Made by a program: the position numbers and the translations under genes
DNA from: Peromyscus leucopus
Taxonomy: Eukaryota > Chordata > Mammalia > Rodentia > Cricetidae
Assembly: GCF_004664715.2 (NCBI RefSeq)
Contig: NC_051066.1
Coordinates: 77,351,147-77,415,146, forward strand
DNA length: 64,000 bases
Direction: 5' to 3'
Part shown: positions 23,119 to 32,722 of the stretch, piece by piece
Layout: each line of letters starts with the position of its first letter
Numbering within the stretch: the first letter of the stretch is position 1
The notes under the pieces: generated by a model
The model's input: only the letters and a program-made list of their open reading frames with translations
What the model was told of the DNA's origin: nothing
The model's database searches: none

Positions 23119-23638
23119 TGTGGGGATATTTTATTTGTGCTCTAACAAATAAAACTTATCTGAGGATCAGAGGACAGAGCCAGTCACTAGATTAGACATA
23201 GAGGCCAGACAGTGGTGGCACACACCCTTAATCCTATCACTTGGGAGGCAGAGATCCGTCTGGATCTCTGTGAGTTCAGGGCCACACTGGGAACAGAACC
23301 AGGCATGGTGGCACACACTAATCCCAGCACTTGAGATCTCATGCCTTTGCTTGGAAAGCACACATGCCTTTAATCCCAGGAAGTGACATGACTGGGTGGA
23401 GAATGGTATATAAGGTGTGAGGAGACAGGAACTAAGCAGCAGTTCAACTGAGACCCTCAGGGGTGAGGACCCAGAGGCTTTCAGTCTGAGGATTTGTGGA
23501 AACAGGATCAGCTGAGGAGTTGGCAGGGTAAGGTTGGCTGTGGTTGTTCTGTTTCTCTGATCTTTCAGCTTTCACCCCAATATCTGGCTCCTTTTTTTTT
23601 TTTTTTTTTAATATGACTGTTTAGCAATTCCTGTTACA
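23119..23638 (+). mobile_element. ERV LTR, copy 1 of a three-copy family
   Basis: Starts TGTGGGGATATT and ends GCAATTCCTGTTACA. About 520 bp, homologous along most of its length to 29085-29574 and 50309-50837. It contains two B1-like segments ('cagtggtggcacacaccctta...' and 'ccaggcatggtggcacacact'), then TATATAAGG at 23407-23415. A T-rich run at about 23592-23609 is an expansion private to this copy. The flanking 6-mers tctaca and gtctgc do not form a clean duplication. Strand is taken from the TATA box and from the polypurine tract beside copy 2. Confidence 0.75.
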
Positions 23639-24189
23639 GTCTGCATGCCTCTACTATAGACCTTTCCAACCATCCAGACTCCTGCTCAGCCAGCAGGACC
23701 CCAAGCCTGTATATGTATGCTCCCATCAGACTACTTTTCCTTATGCACTGCAGATGACTAGTAGTGGCCCTCAAGCCCTTGCCCATAGTGAAGACTTTCT
23801 CTCTTTCAAGTTCACTCCTGAATAAGGCTGCAACACCCACCACCCATTTTCATAGACTATGGTTACGAGGTTGGCTCACACAACAGGCAACTGATGGTGG
23901 TTGCCTTCCTTCTCCTTCTCCTCCTTTCCCTTTCCCTCTCTCTTCTTCCTCCTCTCCTTTGAATATAGGGGTTCCTTCTGCATTCTACCATGCACAATAT
24001 AATATCTACCCAGCCCTCAAACAGGGACATGCCTGTGGCTCTCTCTCAGTCCTCCACACACCATCAATCACAGGTCCCGTCTTTCTGACCTCCTTATTGC
24101 CTCCTCCTTCAAGTCACTTCTCCAATTGAACGCAGGGTACAGAGAGCTGCTCTGAGGTTCAATATGACCCAGTAACTGTCTGGTTTTCA
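23639..24189. other. Mostly unannotated sequence
   Basis: A pyrimidine-rich patch lies at 23905-23965. No exon or clear transposon is visible. Confidence 0.4.
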
Positions 24190-24545
24190 AATTGTTTTTC
24201 AATGTCCTTGGAACAAAGTTCATTGTTTTCAAGGCCTCGTCTCCTTATTAAACGGTCCATTCTGCTTTTTCTAGACTCTGCTCTTTTTTTTCTAGGTCTG
24301 AAGTTCAATGTCCCTTCCTCAGGAAGGGCTTCTGACCCACAGGGAAGATTGAACTCCTTGTTATTGGCTTCAGGGATATTCTGTCTTTGTTTTTGGCTGT
24401 ACTCGCCACATTTGCTCGGTGTTTTAACCCTGTATGGTCTGTGTGTCTTGAAAGTGCGAACTCACACAGGCTTCACTCACAGCCACACTGCTAGCATCTA
24501 CGAGGATGAACATAACATACAATAACTTGTGTTGAATGAATGAAT
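24190..24545 (+). repeat. Possible LINE-2 relic
   Basis: 'cttcctcaggaagggcttctgacccacaggg' and the terminal 'aataacttgtgttgaatgaatgaa' suggest an L2 3' end. The match in between is poor. Confidence 0.4.
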
Positions 24546-25010
24546 CAAGACTGTTTGTCTAGGATTTGCTTTATGCCATTTATTTCCCTCCATAGAGAGA
24601 AGCAGCTTGATTTATATACAAAACCCTCTCAACCTAGTAAACAAAGTGATGAAATTGAGGCAAATATTCAAAGCCAGGCTCCTGGCAGGGGTGTTTCTGG
24701 GACCTGGGCAGGATCCAATTAGAATAGGCCTCTCATTTTTTTTTTGTCTTCCACTGAATGTATATTCTACCTCTAGACCTCCAACTAAAAATATAATTGT
24801 ATAAGAAAATGCAGTTTTAAAATGTGCTTTTGTCTTGAACCAATAGCAATATAATGTAGTTTAAATTACACATCTGAGGAAAATAGTACCTACTTTTTAA
24901 TTTCAGCTAACAGTTTGAATGGATTATTGTTTTTGAAAGAGCTATAGTGGGATTTTATAGATAGGTACAGTAATGCGAAATATATCCATTTAAATTTTAT
25001 TATTTATTTA

Positions 25011-25012
<2 letters not shown>
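24546..25012. other. Unannotated sequence
   Basis: AT-rich sequence with no supported feature. Confidence 0.4.

Positions 25013-25063
<51 letters not shown>
25013..25063. repeat. (GT)n microsatellite
   Basis: About 25 uninterrupted GT units at the end of the adjacent SINE. Confidence 0.97.
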
Positions 25064-25064
<1 letters not shown>

Positions 25065-25190
25065 ATGCCATGAAGGTCAGAGGACAACTTGTGGGAGTCA
25101 GTTTTCTAACACGAGGGTCCCAAGGGTCAAACTCAGGTCATCAGGCTTGGCTGTAAGTGTCTCTCTATCCCCTGAGCTGTCTGAACCAGT
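25064..25190 (-). repeat. tRNA-derived rodent SINE
   Basis: 'aaggtcagaggacaacttgtgggagtcagttttctaacacgagggtcccaagggtcaaactcaggtcatcaggcttgg' is a reverse-orientation B2/B4-group head preceded by its (GT)n tail. Confidence 0.7.
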
Positions 25191-25330
25191 CCCCTATTTT
25201 CCTTAGAGGTGTAGAAACTGAGACCCAGAGGGTTGATGAGCTTTTCTAAGTCCATGCACCCAGTCAGCAGTAGATCCTTGGTGCATATGGGGTCCGCTGC
25301 ATACAATGCCCTTTTTGTGCACTGAGGTCA
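25191..25330 (-). repeat. MIR SINE relic
   Basis: 'tttccttagaggtgtagaaactgagacccagagggttgatgag...cacccagtcagcagtagatcc' matches the reverse MIR core. Confidence 0.65.
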
Positions 25331-26239
25331 GACCCGCCTCCACCCTCTGCTGCCTTCTCACGAAATGGCTTTATTTTGTGTTCGCACCTTAAATGGCTCA
25401 ACTACTTTTAACTCATCAGCTAGCCACTTGGATCATGGCCAGACATTTGCCGGTGTTTCTGTAAAGCTGTGTGCAGTGGCCAACTATTTCTTTTCAGTTG
25501 AAGTTCATAAATGCACACATGGAAGTCAGGACCGCGTCTCTCCAGCTGTCGCAGGAGCACATTGACTGTGAAGCAGAGAGGCTCGTGGGCTTTCAGCAAT
25601 TTGCACGAATGACATAGAGCCAGAAGAATGTGGCCAGAGAACCACAGAGGCACCTTCTCCTAGCAGACTCCCAGCAGGAAGGGAGCTGAGCTGAGCCAGC
25701 CCCAGAGGCAGAAACATGGCTGTTTGCTGTTTAGGAGAACAGCAGGGTTTCATTAAGTCTGGAGACTTCCACGGTGGGGCCAGTCACAGCAGGCTCCAAT
25801 GGAAGACCTTTTTCCTTCCCATGGTGCTCCCCTCTTCTTCTCTTGTCCTGGTCGACTTGAACGTGGTGTTTGTGATACTGATGAAAACCAAGCTTAATTA
25901 TCCCGCTCTCTTCACAGATCCCTTTCCCTGTCCTCTTTCTTTGGCTTTTCCACTGTGTAGGTAGTCTGTGGAGACTTCCAGGCTGGAGAATGGGGAACTG
26001 CTGGCACTCATAAAGACAACCACCTGTCTTTATATGCTGGTGTTCCCTGTGTATAGCATGTGTGTAGCCGGAAGATGCCAACAGGGGTTGGGTGTAGGTT
26101 TTGTTGGAGCATCTCATTCTTTCATGTAAAACTTAGTAGGTATTGCAAGTGGCTTGACTCTGTGTACTACAGCCCATTGTTGAATTCCGAGTACTGGTTA
26201 TAAGGAGACAAGACTTTTGTGGTTTTTCTCCCCACCCCC
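25331..26239. other. Mostly unique sequence
   Basis: No supported exon. The 128-aa minus-strand frame at 25731-26117 has no recognisable domain. Confidence 0.4.
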
Positions 26240-26377
26240 ACTTTTTTGAGACAGAGACTCACTATGTAGCTCTGGCTGTTCAGGAACTCACTATGTAGAT
26301 CAAGCTGGCCTTGAATTTACAGACATCCACCTGCATCTGCCTACTGGGATTAAAGGTATGTGCCACCACACTGGGCA
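26240..26377 (-). repeat. B1 SINE
   Basis: 'ttttttgagacagagactcactatgtagctctggctgttcaggaactcactatgtagatcaagctggccttg' through 'gggattaaaggtatgtgccaccacactgggc' is a moderately diverged minus-strand B1. Confidence 0.85.
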
Positions 26378-26496
26378 GGAGATAATTCTTCATCCTGTCT
26401 GTCATTCCTACTTCCTGGCATGTTATTCTGCCATTTTCATACATAGCCTCTTACTTGGGATTTGTTACTCCCTGGAGCATTGGATAAGAAGCATGG

Positions 26497-26688
26497 ATGT
26501 CTGATGGACAAGATGGCTTGTTGGGTAAAGGCATTTGCTGCCAAGGCTTTAGGATTTCTATAGCTATGAAGAGACACCATGACCACAGTAACTCTTTTAA
26601 AGGAAAACATTGAATGGACTTCAGTTTGATTGTCAGAACCCACATAGTGGAAGGAGAGAACCAACTCTTGGAAGTTTTCCTCTGATCT

Positions 26689-26734
<46 letters not shown>
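26497..26734 (+). repeat. tRNA-derived SINE with internal LTR-like insert
   Basis: The left part 'gacaagatggcttgttgggtaaaggcatttgctgccaag' and the right part 'gtcagaacccacatagtggaaggagagaaccaactcttggaag', followed by (CA)n at 26691-26734, belong to one forward SINE. About 70 bp between them (26549-26617) is foreign. Confidence 0.7.
26549..26617 (-). mobile_element. Short ERVL-MaLR LTR end fragment inside a SINE
   Basis: 'ctatagctatgaagagacaccatgaccacagtaactcttttaaaggaaaacat' matches the terminal segment of the LTRs at 30722-31081 and 48415-48812. Only the last 70 bp or so of the LTR is present. Confidence 0.65.
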
Positions 26735-26736
<2 letters not shown>

Positions 26737-26804
26737 TAAATAACTGCAGAAATTTTAAAAAGGAATCATGGATATTACTATCACACACCGAGTAAATATT
26801 AGAT

Positions 26805-26955
26805 TTTAGGTACTGTTCTGAACGATTTGCTCCAATCCTATGAGAGATGGTACCATTATTTCTTCCCACTTAACAAATGGGGGAAGTAAGACCACCTTAA
26901 GTCCATAGATCATAAGGGGTCAGTCAGGAGTCAACACCAGGGAGCCTGATCCAGG
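26805..26955 (-). repeat. MIR SINE relic
   Basis: 'aatcctatgagagatggtaccattatttcttcccacttaacaaatgggggaagtaagacc' is the reverse MIR core. Confidence 0.7.
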
Positions 26956-27034
26956 GCGAATGCTAAATCAAGAATATTATTTTCTTTAAGATTATATTTT
27001 TAACTATGTGTATATGTGTATGTCTGTGTACATG

Positions 27035-27035
<1 letters not shown>

Positions 27036-27078
<43 letters not shown>
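27036..27078. repeat. (GT)n microsatellite
   Basis: About 21 GT units, the simple tail of the following SINE. Confidence 0.96.
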
Positions 27079-27080
<2 letters not shown>

Positions 27081-27225
27081 ATAGAGGAGAATGTGTTGGA
27101 TCCCCTGGATCTGGGGTTACCAGATAGTTGTGAGACCCCTTATATTTGTGCTGGGACCAGAACTCAGATCCTTTGTAATAGCAGCAAGTACTCTTAACCC
27201 CTGACTCATCTCTACATCTCTAAGA
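27079..27225 (-). repeat. B3-type SINE
   Basis: 'ggagaatgtgttggatcccctggatctggggttacc', 'gctgggaccagaactcagatcc' and 'agcagcaagtactcttaacccctgactcatctctac' are a textbook reverse B3 order. Confidence 0.75.
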
Positions 27226-28084
27226 ATACTCTCCTTTAAAGGTGGGGTATAGGCCTTGCAAACATCTTGTTGTTTATGGCCTGGACTCAACATTTGCTTA
27301 GATGTACAGAACCATTTTTCCTAAATCTAAAAAATAATATTTAGTCAAAGTTTTAAAAAATATCATCAAGATCAATGTCCATGAAAGTTTGTAGATGAGA
27401 CTTTTAAGAAGGCTATGGATTCCTCTTCCTCCAAAAATGGTGGACAAAACACTTGCATTTGGAGACTTTCAAGCCCCTCTTAAGTCCCCTTTCTCCACAA
27501 GACTCCCTGTTGAGAAGACCGGATTTAGAACAACACTAAACTCTATGTTAAAAATGGTGCTGATATTAATGCAGCACAGGAATCTACACTCATATCAGAA
27601 AAGAGATTTCAGCAGAGCTGCACAGCCTCAGATAAACTACTGACGTTCCCATATCATTGTCACAGCTTTGCAGGCCCCCTCCCAGCCCAGCAGCTCCTGT
27701 GAAGTTTAATAGAACATTATCCGACGGTCTCTGCTTTCAATTAGCTACATGAATGTTCACACTCCTTTGTACAGCAGAGTTTTGTTTTTTGTTTTTTTCA
27801 GAATGATTTCCAAGTTCCCTACCCAAGGAAATTTGCAAACTCAAATGACTCAAACTAGCATGTAAACCCCTGTGGGGATTCCAGAAACAAAAGAGGGTGT
27901 ATTTTCAGTTCTTAGCTCCAGAGAAGCAAGGATCTGCAACCAGGGACTCCTTGCAGCCAATCAGGCTTATAAAGGAGGGGGATATCTTTTTTTTCTCTAT
28001 CTTGTGATCATTGATTGGGGTTTTGTCAATTAGACAGTAGAAGACAGATTAATAAAAAGAAAACCAAATATACGTACAATCCAT
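27226..28084. other. Mostly unique sequence
   Basis: Repeat-poor and AT-rich. No exon is supported. Confidence 0.4.
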
Positions 28085-28345
28085 ATACCTGGGCGTGCTC
28101 ATGTGTGTGTATGTATTTGCATGTGTTCCCATGCACATGTGTGTACAGTTTGCATACATGTGTGTATGCCTGTGTATAAAGGACAGCCTCATGCCATTCT
28201 TCTCAGGAATGCTGTCCACCTGCTTTGAGACAGAATCTCTCATGGGCTAGTCGCTCACCTATTAGTCTAGACTGGCTGGCTAACAGACCGGGACGGTCTT
28301 CCTGGGGCTGTATTACAAGAATGCACCACTACACTGGTGTCTACA
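28085..28345 (-). repeat. B4-type SINE
   Basis: The TG-rich head 'gtgctcatgtgtgtgtatg...' is followed by 'ttgagacagaatctctcatgggctagtcgctcacctattagtctagactggctggc' and 'gtattacaagaatgcacc', as in reverse B4. Confidence 0.6.
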
Positions 28346-28752
28346 GAGCATCTTAGCAGAGCGATGCATTTGTGGGGAAGTGTCAAGGATGAGGAAGATG
28401 AGTTTCCAGGAGTGAAATTGAGAGAAGTCATAACTCTACAAGGGCTGTTGGGAGACAAGCACTGGATAGTAGGGTTTGTATATCGCTTCCTCCAGGCTCA
28501 TGAGGGCTATAGTGACAAACTTGTGCATTTCCTCACATAGACAGGAAATGGGGACGCCTTTATAAATGAGGTTTTCCAAATGCAAGGAACACGGAGTTGT
28601 TCTTACATCAGTTAGCCTCAGCTCAGTCTTTTTGTCAGAGTGGCATGCTTGGATGATGTGCTTGCTCCTCTTCAGGCTCATCACCCAGAATGCAACCTGT
28701 CCAGGGTACGCTGAGTATTGGTGCGGCCCTATGGCCACTGAGTATTGGTGCA

Positions 28753-28912
28753 GTTTTACCTTTGAAGTCATATAGTATAGTGGTTAGTGCTATAGTCTGT
28801 GGATCTGAGAGTCACAGGCCCAAACCCAGCTGTGCCCCTTACTTGTGTGACCTTAGATGAGTTAACTTTCAAGGGATCATTTCCCTATTTATGGGAAAGA
28901 GGATTGGGTGAT
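28753..28912 (+). repeat. MIR-containing local duplication, copy 1
   Basis: A forward MIR ('gtatagtggttagtgctatagtctgtgg...acttgtgtgaccttagatgagttaact') with its left flank 'ttttacctttgaag'. The segment aligns with 31457-31607 at about 86% identity by hand, including the non-MIR flank. Confidence 0.8.
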
Positions 28913-29084
28913 GGAGGGAGAAGAAAGAAAGAAATGATCCTGTCAACTGTTTGCAGACTCAAGAGGCCTTAATATCCACAATGCTTTGAGTAACAAGAAT
29001 TTCATTCTTCATGCACAAGCCTATAATAACTCAGATAATCATTGTTAGTCAACATCCACAGGTATTTAGAGATGGAGCTACCTC

Positions 29085-29574
29085 TGCAGTATGACTCTTA
29101 AAAGGTCTTATTAATAAAAACAAACCTGGAGCCAGGTACTGGGGTGAACGCTGGAAGATCAGAGAGACAGAACAGGCCACAGTTAACCTCACCTCACCAA
29201 CTTCTCAGCCAATTCTGTTTCCTCAAACTGGAAGCCTCTGAGTCCTCATCTGGAATGAGTCTCAGCTGAACTGCTGCTCAAAAGCCTAAAAGCTTAACCA
29301 GGCTCTAGTACCTGGTCCTCACGCCTTATATACCTTTCTGCCTCCTGCCATCACTTCCTGGAATTAAAGGCGTGTGTCACCATGCCTGACTGTTTACAGT
29401 GTGGCTTTGAACTCACAGAGATCCAGATGGATCTCTGCCTCCAGAAATGCTAGGGTTAAAGGCATGTGCTACCACTGCCTAACTTCTATGTTTAATATTG
29501 TGGCTGTTCTGTTTTCTGACCCCAGATAAGTTTATTAGGATGCACAATATATTGGGGAACACAATATTACCACA
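29085..29574 (-). mobile_element. ERV 3' LTR, copy 2 of a three-copy family
   Basis: Minus-strand LTR of about 490 bp. On its own strand it starts TGTGGTAATATTGTG. It carries the same B1-like segments as copies 1 and 3, a TATATAAGG (ccttatata on + at 29325-29333) and the shared ending near TAAGACC. It is directly preceded, in its own sense, by a purine run (complement of 29575-29585). That is the polypurine-tract position next to a 3' LTR, so this copy keeps internal sequence. Confidence 0.8.
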
Positions 29575-29860
29575 TTTCCCCTTTTTTCTAAAATTAAAAA
29601 AGCTTATAACTAATACAAGAAAAACTATATCCAGTAAGTATATACAATATATACAGTCAAGAATTACATTAACAATGTCTAGTCCATTAACATTTGATAG
29701 ATTCAGAAAAAAATTCCATTATATATATTAACAATGTCCAGTCCATTAACATTTGACAAATTCAGACAAAAAAATTTTATTACTTATTCTACTTCAAACA
29801 AGTAGTTCCTTTTTAAGAGTACATTCAACAATCTCCCTTTTTATCTTATCACACCTCTGT
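29575..29860 (-). mobile_element. ERV internal remnant beside LTR copy 2
   Basis: AT-rich sequence beginning with 'tttccccttttttctaaaattaaaaa', the complement of a polypurine tract, and containing a 2 x 59-bp tandem duplication at 29669-29786. No gag, pol or env frame is readable. The right end is not defined. Confidence 0.6.
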
Positions 29861-30286
29861 CCCCATTGCCATTACCAAAGGACCAAGAATGGTTGGCCAG
29901 CACCAGAGCAAATGTCCTTTCTCTAGTCTTTCTCTGCTTTGCACTCTTTCAGATATTCTGCTTTTTGTCATTTTTCTTCTCTTTAATGCCGTTCCTGATG
30001 CTCATTTATACAAATATCTCCTGGACAGAGAAGTTGACAATGAGGAAGAGAGCCCACACTGTATGTTTCCTCAAGGTCAGTCTCAGGATAGACAATGATG
30101 ATGCCTAACATTTATTTATAACAGTCAGTGTGTGCTAGGTCATGTAGTATCCTTGCACGTATAATCTCATTCTGTTTTTCCAAGAGTTTCCAAAACAGGT
30201 TTGATCACTATACTCGCTGTATACTGAAGACAAGTTGAGAGGGTTGGGTAGCTCACTCTGTGTGGTATAGCTTGAAAGTGAAGCAA
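29861..30286. other. Unannotated sequence
   Basis: No supported feature. Confidence 0.4.
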
Positions 30287-30458
30287 GCTGGGCGGTGGTG
30301 GCACACACCTTTGATCCCAGCACTCAGGAGGCAGAGGCACGCAGGCGGATCTCTGACAGTTCGAGGCCAGCTTGGTCTACAGAGATCGAGTTCCAGGACA
30401 ACCAGAGCTACACGAAGAAAACTTGTCTCAAAAAAACAAAAAACAAAAAACAAAAAAC

Positions 30459-30491
<33 letters not shown>

Positions 30492-30493
30492 GA
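30287..30493 (+). mobile_element. B1 SINE with A-rich tail
   Basis: Forward B1 from 'gctgggcggtggtggcacacacctttgatcccagcactcagg' to an A-rich (CAAAA)n tail of about 65 bp. Flanks gtgaagcaag and gtgaaacaag differ by one base and fit a target-site duplication. Confidence 0.92.
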
Positions 30494-30721
30494 ATGTGAA
30501 ACAAGGATTTAGACACAGGTCACTGAATGCTGAGTCTTCCAGCCTCTTCACAGCCCCAACCCACTCCCCTCCATGGCTGGAGAGTCTGCTCTTCTCCCGA
30601 GCTCTGGCCTACAGTGATCACCCATATCTTCCTGAGTGGAGAAAGTGGAGCCCTGTGTCATGGTTCTTGCCTTTCCAAACTGTCCTGAGTTCTGGTGTCC
30701 ACCCTCCCTTAAGTTGTCTCT
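30494..30721. other. Unannotated sequence
   Basis: Contains a segment near 30563-30640 that weakly resembles 31168-31250. No exon is visible. Confidence 0.35.
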
Positions 30722-31081
30722 GTCATAGAGTTTTTATTGCTGCAAGGAGACACCATGTCCATGGCAACTCTTATAAATGAAAACATTTAACTGAGGCTGG
30801 CTTATACCTCAGAGGTTTAGACCCTTATCATCACTGCAGGAAGCATGGTGGCACACAGGCAGACATGGTGCTGAAGAAGGAGCCAAGAGTTCTATATTCA
30901 AATAGGCAGGCAGCAGGAAGAGAGAGGGAGACATTGGGCCTGGCTTGAGCATCTCAGACCTCAAAGTCCACTCTCAATGATACACCACCTCCTATAAAGC
31001 CATGCCTACTCCAACAAGGCCACACCTCCTAATCGTGCCACCCCTATGCCTGTGGGGGCCATTTTCCTTCAAACCACCACA
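30722..31081 (-). mobile_element. ERVL-MaLR-type LTR (ORR1/MT-like)
   Basis: 'ttattgctgcaaggagacaccatgtccatggcaactcttataaa', then 'ccaacaaggccacacctcctaatcgtgccacc', then 'gggggccattttccttcaaaccaccac' follow the order seen in 35591-35931 and 48415-48812. A rodent URR1-type element is an alternative name I cannot rule out. Confidence 0.7.
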
Positions 31082-31289
31082 GTGAATACATACAAGTTTT
31101 GAGATTAACTCATAAATACATGTTGTTTCCTAATGGCACTGGCACTGGTTCAGCCTTCCTTCTAGAAAATTCTCTCTACTCTCCTCCATGCATGGAGATC
31201 CCACTTTTTTCACTAGTTCTGGCCTGGAAGAATCACCCATGTCCCATAACTTTGTGTTTAATCTGACATCACCAACTAGTACTGGCGTA
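31082..31289. other. Unannotated sequence
   Basis: Unique-looking apart from the weak duplicate of 30563-30640. Confidence 0.4.
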
Positions 31290-31435
31290 GCTCAGAGCTC
31301 CAGGCCAGCATTGGACTTGAGTACATCTTGCTTTGCCATTGGTTCATTGATCTTATGCAAGTCACTTAAAATCTGAATCTTTCTGTTTCCAGAACCTGTA
31401 GAAAATGCTATTGATTGTACATCTTGACTACAATG
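31290..31435 (+). repeat. MIR SINE relic
   Basis: 'gatcttatgcaagtcacttaaaatctgaatctttctgtttccag' is the central MIR motif in forward orientation. Confidence 0.6.
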
Positions 31436-31456
31436 GTTAAACCTATTTTTATGTGA

Positions 31457-31607
31457 ATTTTACCCTTGAAGCCATATTGCAAAGTGGTTAAGGCTACAGC
31501 CTGTAGGTCTGAGAGCCACAGGCCCAAAACCCAGCTGTGCTTTTTACTTGTGTGACCTTAGATGAGTTAACTCTCAAGGACTCATTTCCCTATTTGTGGG
31601 AAAGAGG
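31457..31607 (+). repeat. MIR-containing local duplication, copy 2
   Basis: Partner of 28753-28912, 2.7 kb away in the same orientation. Exact blocks include acttgtgtgacctta and gatgagttaact. It keeps the non-MIR flank 'ttttacccttgaag'. Confidence 0.8.
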
Positions 31608-31984
31608 CACTAGGGTCCTGCCTGTATGCACTGGGAAGTACTTCATGCTGCTGAACTCACTGCCATGGGCTTTGTGGGAAGATCAGGGTTTCCCCAGTGA
31701 CCTGTGTATGTAAAGGGCCTGGTTTCTGAACTGCAGTTGCTCAAAGGAGAGAAGGGGAGAGCTTGGAGGTAGAGCAGGAGAGCTGAGAGAAGAGTACAGG
31801 TGGGTCTCCTCTATCTGCCCAACACCTACTAGGGGAGGGAGTACACGGCCTCCCATGGAGGTCACAGGAGACAGTCTCTCCTTCCTTGGGTTTCGGGGAC
31901 TAAATTCAGGTCCTAGGGCTTGAACAGTAAACAGTTCTGCCATTGTGCTGTCCCACCCCGCCCCGCCCCCAAGCCAGTTTCTAA
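31608..31984. other. Unannotated sequence with a GC-box-like motif
   Basis: Unique sequence. A ccccgccccgccccc run at 31956-31970 could bind Sp/KLF factors and lies about 0.7 kb upstream of the PAMR1 start codon. Confidence 0.4.
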
Positions 31985-32205
31985 TCTGGCTCAGCCTGGC
32001 AGGTCCAGGCAATCTACAGCCAACACTTGTTCCAGCCTCCCATTCCAACCTTCCATGTCCAGTCTTTCTCAGCTTCCATCATCAGCCTCCCGTCTCAGGC
32101 TCCAGTCCCACCCTGCCTTCTCAGCCTCCCATCCCAGCCCCCCTCCTAGCCTCCTACACCAGCCTTCAACCCTAGCTTCTCAGCTCAGTTTTCTAGCTCA
32201 GGGTT
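31985..32205. repeat. Degenerate pyrimidine-rich minisatellite
   Basis: About 220 bp of loosely repeated 10-12-mers related to cagcctccca and cagccttcca (cagcctcccattcc, cagcttccatcat, cagcctcccgtctc, cagcctcccatcc, cagccttcaaccc). The Ser/Pro-rich frames over it are by-products. It sits 450-650 bp upstream of the PAMR1 start codon. Confidence 0.8.
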
Positions 32206-32339
32206 TGTGGTGGTGTGGGATGTTTGAGGGAGCGTGGTCCCTAACCTCATATGAGAGGTCCCACAACCATTCCAACTTCTGTTCCCAGCCAGGTGCTGCC
32301 CGCCACTCATGTCTACCCTCATCCCCACCAGAGGTTAAC

Positions 32340-32649
32340 CACGGGAGTCCAGCGTGAAGGAGCTGACCCTGGTGTCCCGTAGCTTTCCCGTGGGTCGCAA
32401 TGCACCAGCCTCCAGGCGTGGCCACGTTTCCTCGAGCTTCTCAAGGGTTAAGAGGAGAGCTTCGGGCTGACGTCGCTCTGGCCGAAGGTGGTTCCCCTCT
32501 CGGAGGGTGGGAGAGCCCAGCGGGCTGAAACCCGAGCTCCCGCTCAGCTGGGACTTGGGGAGGTCCCGGCAAGAGCAGAGCCTGCTTGCTGCTCTGCTCT
32601 CGCTCAGGCGTCACTCCAGTCATTCGGCACCGGTGCAGCAGCGGGAACG
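32340..32649 (+). promoter_or_regulatory. PAMR1: PAMR1 promoter and 5' UTR region
   Basis: This stretch is clearly richer in CpG than its surroundings (more than 20 CpG dinucleotides by eye) and has no TATA box near the expected start site, consistent with a dispersed CpG-type promoter. TGACGTCG at 32468-32475 matches seven of eight bases of a CRE palindrome. The transcription start cannot be read from sequence alone. If it lies upstream of 32400, an ATG at 32400-32402 would open a 42-codon upstream ORF. The reading frame of PAMR1 stays open for 162 nt upstream of the start codon but contains no ATG. Extent is inferred. Confidence 0.6.
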
Positions 32650-32722
32650 ATGGAGCTGGACCGCTGGGCGCAGTTGGGGCTGGCGTTCCTGCAGCTCCTT
32701 CTCATCTCATCCTTGCCAAGAG
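32650..32722 (+). CDS. PAMR1: PAMR1 coding exon 1 (signal peptide)
   Basis: First coding exon of PAMR1, a secreted protein named for its association with muscle regeneration. The family protein is about 720 residues with CUB, EGF, Sushi and a trypsin-like domain lacking full catalytic residues. This exon gives residues 1-24: a short charged start (MELDRW), a hydrophobic core ([14 protein letters not shown]) and SLPR, which is a signal peptide. The ATG at 32650 has a strong Kozak context (A at -3, G at +4) and is the first in-frame ATG. The exon ends in ...CCAAGAG followed by gtactg, a good donor at 32723. One base of codon 25 is left over, so the intron is phase 1; joined to 62995 it restores Glu25. 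Recognition rests on matching the remembered N-terminus of mammalian PAMR1 together with exon 2. Confidence 0.93.

Noticed and set aside
30295..30780. 161-codon + strand frame
   Set aside because: The first half is a translated B1 SINE with its A-rich tail (poly Lys/Asn/Thr).
31920..32357. 145-codon + strand frame upstream of PAMR1
   Set aside because: Its Ser/Pro/Leu-rich sequence is the translation of the degenerate minisatellite, not a protein.
32488..32649. N-terminal extension of PAMR1 exon 1 in the open upstream frame
   Set aside because: There is no ATG in it. The signal peptide begins properly at the ATG at 32650, which has a strong Kozak context.
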